DNA from: Hofstenia miamia
Taxonomy: Eukaryota; Xenacoelomorpha; Acoela
NCBI GenBank assembly: GCA_004352715.1
Contig: SCFE01000001.1
Span: 348,828 to 412,827 of the forward strand
Direction of reading: 5' to 3'
DNA: 64,000 bases
Notes under the pieces: model-generated
Database searches by the model: none
The model's input: only the letters and a program-made list of their open reading frames with translations
What the model was told of the DNA's origin: nothing
Made by a program: the position numbers and the translations under genes
Shown here: positions 52,201-61,200 of the stretch, one piece after another
Layout of the letters: every line of letters starts with the position of its first letter
Numbering within the stretch: position 1 is the first letter of the stretch

Positions 52201-55200
52201 TTTCCAGAGTGAGAATGGTTAGCCATAATGACATTGTTTTGAAGAAGCTTAATAAATTAGAAGATGAAATGAAAGCTAATATCGATATTGCTGCTGGCAA
52301 ACAGAAACAAACGCTTGATAAGCAGTTGGACGTGTTAGAAAACCGTATAGTAGCTTATAAGATTCAAACTGAAGATGGCAATTATCGAAAATGCATTCGC
52401 ATACGAAGTGTTACCGAACCTAATGAAAACACAGCTAGTGAGCGCCACGTGAAAGAAGAGGAAACGGTAAGGAACATTATGCAGCTTGGGTAATATAGAT
52501 TTCGAAGACGTGCGTGGAGTTGGAAAATACAACGTCACAAAATCGAGATTACTTGTGGTTAAATTGAAGAGCGAATGGGATGTGCGAAAAATAATCAGCA
52601 ACGCTTACAAACTGAAATCCTTTGGATATCCGGTCTTTGTTGATAGAGATTTATCTGTGGCAGATCTGCGCTTGGAGAAGGATGTACTTAAGAAAAGGTG
52701 GGAATTCATTACGAAGGGAATGCCCAAAACTCAGTTTGTACAACTCTGGTGTTGAGGTGCCTATTAGCAATTGACTATATGATCGATTACCAATTATATT
52801 CCTGTGCAATGCCTTTTCGATTAAGAAGCGTATATCAAAGAAAATGAGTGACGTGTGTATTGTTGCTGAGACTCACCTAAATGATCGTACAGATGATAAA
52901 TGTACTGTGATTGAGCATTTTAATATGTATCGTCGTGACAGGGATATTTGTTACAGCAAGAAAAGGAAATGTACCAGAACACATAAGGGTGAAGGTGTAC
53001 GCATTCATATTAGGGATAATCTTGGGGTAAAAGAAGTCGTGAAGTCTGATACTGTTGAGATGATAAAGGTTAGGTTGCTTACCGAACAGGGTAGATGCCT
53101 CATCATTATTGGAGTATATTTCCCGCCTAAACCAGTGGGGTATGCAGATGAGGATGTGATAGATTATATAGTTAATTTCACAGCTGGAGATAAAGATTCT
53201 GTTGTAATTTGTGGAGGAGATTTTAATCGGATGGATACTGATGCGTTTTGTGGATTACTGAACTGTACCAATTTGGTTAATTTTCCTACAAGGAAAGAGG
53301 CTTATCTGGGCAAAATCTTCACTAATCTTGCCGATAAAGTATTTACTCGGATTTAAGAGCGATCACAAAGTGGCAGTGTTGCTGCGCCCAAAGAAAAAAC
53401 TTAAACCTGTGAGAAGGTCTGTTTTTCTTAGAAGAGTAAACAACGACAATTACTTTAAATTTAGGGGGCTCATACATAATGAAACTTGGTCTGAAGTCTA
53501 CGAAACAGGCGATGCTAATCTAGCTTCTGAAGTTATTCAGAAAAAGTTACAGTACTTCCTTGACATTGCAATGCCTTTACAAAAGGTTAAAATTAGCGAT
53601 AAGGATCACACACCGACTTTGAAGGATAAGATAAAACGCGGAATAAGTTAAGTGTAACATCTTATAAACGTAGAATTATTACTTTGGAGATAATTGATAG
53701 GATTGAAGAGGCTAAATTACAAATATGGTCCTCGGCTGGTGGATCCCAGATATCGTAGCAAGAAGTTAATGCAATTAGTTGTAAGAATATAAAGAACAGA
53801 GTGAATATTGGTCATGTTTGTCGGCGATATTGAGGAGGCTAATGTACATTTTGCCAGCTTTTCCATTGACGAAAACTACATCGAGCCCGGGTTATTTCTG
53901 CCGGAACAAAATTTTAAACCTGAGCTTCAGATGGAAATGGTTGCACGTATTCTAAAAACAACAAAGAAAACAGCCCCCGTTTCTGACGGAATACCTCATT
54001 CTACTATTGCTTGGCAGAACCGGTTTGTAATCCATGGAATTTAGGTCTTCAACAAGGAATATTTCCTGATGTGCATAAAATGCAGGATATTGTCTTAATT
54101 CCGAAAAATGAACAGATTTTATTAAAGCGTGACTTGAGAGACATAGCCATAACTGTTCGTTATGAGCATACTGTGTCTTCGGTTTATGTTTCTCCAGTTC
54201 TGAACACGTGGCTTAATCACTACCAGTTTACTTATGGACCTAACAGATCGACAATTGATGCTTTGCTAATTCCATTTTGATAGGATTGAAATGTCGGTTG
54301 TTAATATTTGAGCCAAATATTAAGAGGATTTGTAAAGACTACATGCTATGCATTGATTATTTTGCTGAACACAATGAACAAAAACATGCCATAAAAGGAA
54401 CCGCATTAGNTAAAATTAGCGATAAGGATCACACACCGACTTTGAAGGATAAGATAAAACGCGGAATAAGTTAAGTGTAACATCTTATAAACGTAGAATT
54501 ATTACTTTGGAGATAATTGATAGGATTGAAGAGGCTAAATTACAAATATGGTCCTCGGCTGGTGGATCCCAGATATCGTAGCAAGAAGTTAATGCAATTA
54601 GTTGTAAGAATATAAAGAACAGAGTGAATATTGGTCATGTTTGTCGGCGATATTGAGGAGGCTAATGTACATTTTGCCAGCTTTTCCATTGACGAAAACT
54701 ACATCGAGCCCGGGTTATTTCTGCCGGAACAAAATTTTAAACCTGAGCTTCAGATGGAAATGGTTGCACGTATTCTAAAAACAACAAAGAAAACAGCCCC
54801 CGTTTCTGACGGAATACCTCATTCTACTATTGCTTGCCAGAACCGGTTTGTAATCCATGGAATTTAGGTCTTCAACAAGGAATATTTCCTGATGTGCATA
54901 AAATGCAGGATATTGTCTTAATTCCGAAAAATGAACAGATTTTATTAAAGCGTGACTTGAGAGACATAGCCATAACTGTTCGTTATGAGCATACTGTGTC
55001 TTCGGTTTATGTTTCTCCAGTTCTGAACACGTGGCTTAATCACTACCAGTTTACTTATGGACCTAACAGATCGACAATTGATGCTTTGCTAATTCCATTT
55101 TGATAGGATTGAAATGTCGGTTGTTAATATTTGAGCCAAATATTAAGAGGATTTGTAAAGACTACATGCTATGCATTGATTATTTTGCTGAACACAATGA

Positions 55201-58200
55201 ACAAAAACATGCCATAAAAGGAACCGCATTAGTCGAGATTCCTGATAATGTTACAACGGATTCGATGAATTCTGTCCTTCTTGGCGTCTGTCGACTTTAA
55301 AAAGATTTTGTCTGATGCGCAAGCGTGTAATACTAAAAAACTTCAAAACATTTACTTTGCTTCTTCAAACGTTCACGTGGTTATAAATATATGATTTAGA
55401 GAAAGCATGATTGTATTCCGAATACACTGGATAAAGTATTTGTATAGTTATTTTTAAGCAAAATACGTTATGGATTGGTATGGATCAGATTTTACGAATG
55501 TAGGACACCTGCAGCTATTCCTTGATAAATGCTATATATACACAGATGGACTAAGTATAAATATAACATGGTGGATATTTTAAAAGCAGAGGATAAGAAA
55601 TGGTATGATCCTGGAGGGTGTGCAGGAATCAGGAGCCTATATACATACGTTAAGTGAGTATATGTTATCTTTTATTCATTAGTTTGATGCCAAAGGCTAT
55701 CATTTTTAGCATGATTTAGCCTCTATTCATACTAGTGGTGAAACTAAATTGTGGTAACATGACATGGAAAATTGCAATTTTGAAAGCTTGGAACAAAATT
55801 TCTCAAAGTCAATTAATATCATTACTTCTTCTATGCCTAAACAATGTATTGAGGTTATCTTGAGTAAAGAAAAAATATTGATTACTAAAACTTTCATTCC
55901 TTGAGACATTGATTTGATCAATGTAAAGCAATTGTTCTAATCCCGAACACATCTTCGTTGTCATTTAATTGGAAGTATAATTAGCTCACGAGAAATATTT
56001 AGAGAAGCAATTTTTCGATATTTGCGTCAAATTTACAAAGTAAACTTTAAGGTTGTTCTAAACCTGTATGCCCTGAAATGTTTGAAACTCTTGTATCCAT
56101 ATTCATATTACAATCACNNNNAAAGAAAAAATATTGATTACTAAAACTTTCATTCCTTGAGACATTGATTTGATCAATGTAAAGCAATTGTTCTAATCCC
56201 GAACACATCTTCGTTGTCATTTAATTGGAAGTATAATTAGCTCACGAGAAATATTTAGAGAAGCAATTTTTCGATATTTGCGTCAGTATAATTTACAAAG
56301 TAAACGTTAAGGTTGTTCTAAACCTGTATGCCCTGAAATGTTTGAAACTCTTGTATCCATATTCATATTACAATCACATTCCGTAATGCCAGTTATTGGA
56401 AACCAATATAATTGTTTTCTAGGTTGGAAAAAATTGCGCCATTTGTGATAGGCCTTCAACTTACAATCGCCTTTGTATTGTGAGGTATTCAATGCAGGAG
56501 AAGGAAAAATGGGATTTTATGAAAATAATTCTTCATGATTGTAAAAAGCTAGTTTGTCTAATTATTTACTAATTTTATTATAAAATTTAGATCATTCTTA
56601 TACGTCAGGTGTGTTTGAAGATTTTTTCAGTAAATGATATTCCTTCAACAGAATTTACATCATTGGGAATTCATCCATCAGAATTCGTAGCAATTTAATT
56701 ATGGATGAATAATATTTCAACGATGCAATGGATTGTGTGAATGCCGCCGCTTTAATTCTTTCGAATTGCATTGTTTAGAAATTTCCCAACCATACTGTAA
56801 TAAGCGATTTTGAAGACTATTTTGAACATGATTTATATTTAATATTGGATATTTCTTTAATTTTTTTCAATCCTTTCAATTATATAGTTTATTCTTAATT
56901 TAAGAAAAATTCTATTTTGGAATCCTTGAATGTCTGTAAAGTAATTTTTGCTCTATTTTGAGGCAGACCGGAGTTGTTCCGTCATTTCGACAAATAGTCG
57001 TTATGTTATTGGCCATCAAGTCGAATGGAAAGAAACGAGATGATAATGTCAGATGTCATTGAGATGGACATCAATGGAAAAGTCCTGAAAACATAGCTTT
57101 TAGTAAAAAGTATTTAATTAATTTATTTATTGTAAATTTAAACACTAAAAGTGACTTAAAATGAAATATTAAAACAAAGTTGATCGTGAGAGCATTCGAA
57201 TTCATTTTCGTTGCTTTATTCTTAAATTTTATGTTTGTTTTACATTCAAATGATTAAAATATTTTTGATCAGTGCACTGTATTGGGACTTCTGGCCCACC
57301 CTGTACATATAGAGTGAAATGTCAGTGAGAAGATCAGAAAAGCCTTGTTTATATAAATACAGTCGCGGCCACTGGATTAGCATCCCTTCAGTATTAATAT
57401 AATAAATTGTATACAAAACATCTTTATTCTTGCCCATTCCTAACATTTGATATGCGTTGCGTATGCATTTAATTTACATACATGCTTTATATTTTGCTTT
57501 ATTCTCACTGGCAGAACATAAATCATGCCGCTCATCATCCGATTCTCCTGCAATTATAATGAATTGATTCCATGAGTGAAAATATACTTTTAGCATTATG
57601 TGATGCTAATCCAGTCACCGCGACTGTACATATGGAGTCCTGTCCAAACGTATTACAATAAGCGATCAAATTTCAATTAACCAAACCCGGACAGAAGACA
57701 TTGCGATGTCAGCAGCTTAAATAATCCAAAAGACATTATTCAAGAATTAAAAAACTAAAGTATTTAAAATAGATGCTGTTACAGCTGTTCATAGTGATAA
57801 ACTATTCAAGTTATGGGTGAGTAAGGGTGTCACGTGAGATAAGAAAATGTTTGGAACACATTCATCTCTTTGATCGTTGAAAAGAATTTTTCAGTCTGTT
57901 CAATCTGAAATCTACAGCCAAGCTGATTTTCAAACTCACATAACACTTTAATGTCGAAATAAACACTTGATTGCATCCGTGAACTCATTATTGCTAAGCA
58001 TTTGTAAGGCATTGGCGTCAGAAAAATTAAAGCACTTGTAGAAACGTCAGGTTGGTTTTTTTTTAATAGAACAACTTAAAGAAAAAGTTTAAGTGTTTCA
58101 AACAAAATTCTGATGAATGCTACTAATTACAAACGAGGCAATCATGCGCACCCATAACATTGAAAAGTTGCAGTTTTTGCTTGACCTCGGGTTTGACCTT

Positions 58201-61200
58201 GATCTTGGCAAGAATGTAATCATTCATGCAAATTATGATTTAGCTCCTGGCATAATAATGAGCGGTCTGTGTTAAGAATCTTGGAAAACAAAATGATGAG
58301 CACGTCATATATAGTAGGATATCTGACTTTTAAAGACAACATATTGAACGTTAATATGTCACTAGAATTACAACCATGTGATATATAAACCATATGATAA
58401 AATTTATATAGGTTATTCATTCATATTCATTATGAATATACTGTGAACGAGAAAATTTTTGCAGAACAAGACTTATTGCAGATGTAGCAATAAAGAAACG
58501 CATCGAACGAATTACTGCGAAGATTTTCCTCAAATCCGAATTTTCGCGAATATGTATTGTGCCTTGATTATGATTAAGGCTACTAAGATGTAACTTTCAA
58601 AATTCTAAAATGTCAGTCAGGTGCTAAATTTCTTCGCCGACCGTGTAACAATTTAATAACACATTGAGAAATATTGATATTGTGAAATTAAATTCGACTT
58701 TAACAATAAAATCGATTCTTTTATATTAAATTATTAGCCAATCAGCATATCTCCGTAAAATAAGGCTTTGATACAATGTTGCTGAGCCTTTTGGCTTCGA
58801 TGTGGGTTGCAAAACAAAGTTTTTAGCCCGTCAGCTGACAAAACAAATACAAATTTTAGGGTGTTGCGCGAACAGGAGGTAATAATGTATCTACACAACC
58901 TAAAACTCAGCTTGATTGACAAACAGATTAGACTGGGTTGTAAAATCATATATTGCCTGATGAAGTCCAAACTTACCCATTGATGTGGAACAGTTCATTA
59001 TTAAGCTTTTGTCTATTTTCACATATATACCGGTATTGTCAGTTACTCCGAACTAAAACAATTCTGGGATATTCCAAAACTCGATGGCTGGTGTTGGTGT
59101 CGGCAATTGAACGTGTTCTGAAAATGTGTGTACCAATAAAAGAATATTTTCTGGTCATCCAAATGTCCAATAGTTATTAAATATTATTCAGAGATCGGTT
59201 TGGTAAAATTTGTCTTCTGTTCCGACACTATTAAGCATCACTGTTCTTAAAAACGAATTTGTCTGTCCAAACTAGCAATATTACCTTAATGGAAGCGTAC
59301 AATCACATACAGTAGGGCGCAAATTATTATCCACTCCTTCAAAATTTTGGGTTTTTAGTGTTTATATGATATAAAGTTGTATTTATCTCTCTACATACTA
59401 TTTAATATTAACTTATAGACACAAGGACTTTGCAGAAGCATAAATTCAATATACATATACGAAATAATAGGATATTTTACTATACAGTACAAATGTCAAA
59501 ATAATGTCAAAGTGAGTCAATAATTTGTATTGCTACCCTTTGCCTGAATGACTGCTTTCACTCGTGCTGGCATGGAGGCAATTAAATTCTGACAGGTTTC
59601 TGGCATTGTGCCACCTGTAAACCAGACTATTAATATCCCAGCTATCAGAGAATCCTTGGTGGTGAAGGTTTGAATTCGCAGCCACCTCGCGACGATGGCC
59701 CAAAGCATTTCAATAGGGTTGAGGTCGGGGCTGTTGCTTGGCCAGGATAGAACAGGAATCTGGTGTGATGCAAGACACTCCTTCCATTGTCTTGAAGTGT
59801 GGCAAGGTGCCCCGTCCTGCATAAAAGTGTACCCACCACGAAGGAACCATTCATTGATTTGAGGTATGAGGCAGTTGAGAATGGTATGGCAATATTGAAC
59901 TGAGTTCACATTACCCTCGACGACATGGAGCCTTTGAGCACATCACCGACCACACCATCACATTTGTGGGATTCTTTAGAGTTGGCGAGTTGGTGTAGGT
60001 TGTCCCTGTTTATGCCACACTCGTGGAGCAGATGTTGTTTGACAGATGAATGTGGACTCATCTGAGAAGCAAACTTTGCTCCAATCCTCGACGGTCCAAT
60101 GAGAGTGCTGTTTGACCCAACCCAGACGTTTCTTTCACATTGCACTTCTGACATCTTGTTCCTTCAATCTGCGTCGAACAGTGTCCTTAGAAACGTTGAC
60201 ACCTGCAGATTTCAAATTGGCAGCAGGACGGTGAGATTAGTTCAGCGGATTTTCCATTGCTTTACGGCGAATAAATCGGTCTGTAGTCACAGAAGTTATC
60301 CTTCTCCGACAACATCGGCTTGCGCGGAAGCTTACCGTGCTACCAGTTCGTCTCACTCGCTCAAAAGTTCGCTTGCTCACTTCCAGTTACGTGGCAATCT
60401 CCTGCATTGTGTGCCTATTTCCCCTCAATATTGTCAGAATAGAGGCTTTTTCGGCCGCAGATACATCGCTTGTCTTTGCCATTTGGAATTTAACGAGTTT
60501 TAATTAATTGAATAACCACAACAATAACTGTGATAGGCTGAAATAATGTTGCACAAATATGAAAATGGCCTGACATTTTATCAGCCAATCAGAATGAGCC
60601 ATAGGACGAAGGTAAAGGGTGAAACAGATGAACGCAGCATACAGACTAGCAGACACAAATATAAGGAAAGTATTGACCAGGCAGTGTGAGTGGTAATGTT
60701 CAATAGATGGCAATATTGTGTACATATGTGATAGAGTTAAATATTATTATTATGTATTATTATGTGATAGAGGGTAACTTTGCATATGCATTTTGGTAAA
60801 TATATGCTTCTGCAAGGTCCTTATGTCCTTAAGTTAATATAAAATTCATATATAGATGGATAAACAGAAGTCTATAGTATACAAACATTAAAAACACAAA
60901 ATGTTGAGGGGGTGACTGATAATTTGCGCCCTACTGTATATGAACTGCTTTCTTATTTGATTTGAAGAAAGAAATACAGGTTTGTTGGAATGGAAGCAAG
61001 ACGGCTAATGCGCTTGTTAGAAACAGAGAACAACCTGAAGGAGACTTTTTACAAAAATGTTGATGAATTCTTTTCAACATGCATCAATTACCTTGATCTA
61101 TGAGATCGTTCTGAGGCTAGTGCACCATTCCTTTGAATGCTTCTGAATTCGTCACCAACTTTGTAGAACTATTGCTTACAAAAAAAACTGAAAGTGTATA

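Larger units (their letters stand above)
51600..55320 (+). mobile_element. Decayed CR1/L2-like non-LTR retrotransposon with PHD-like ORF1
   Basis: Inserted in TMEM68 intron 2, opposite to the gene. In order: an ORF1 with a Cys-rich PHD-like finger and a C-terminal domain (51610-52755), an AP-type endonuclease (52844-53370) and the start of the reverse transcriptase (about 53580 to 54280 and again to 55300). The catalytic RT block with FADD is not found, so the 3' half is deleted. Two N joints inside carry duplicated sequence (51855-52377 and 53588-55232), which inflates the apparent length by about 1.1 kb. Confidence 0.85.

Noticed and set aside
60099-60503. 134-codon plus-strand frame
   Set aside because: Shadow of the Tc1 transposase on the minus strand.
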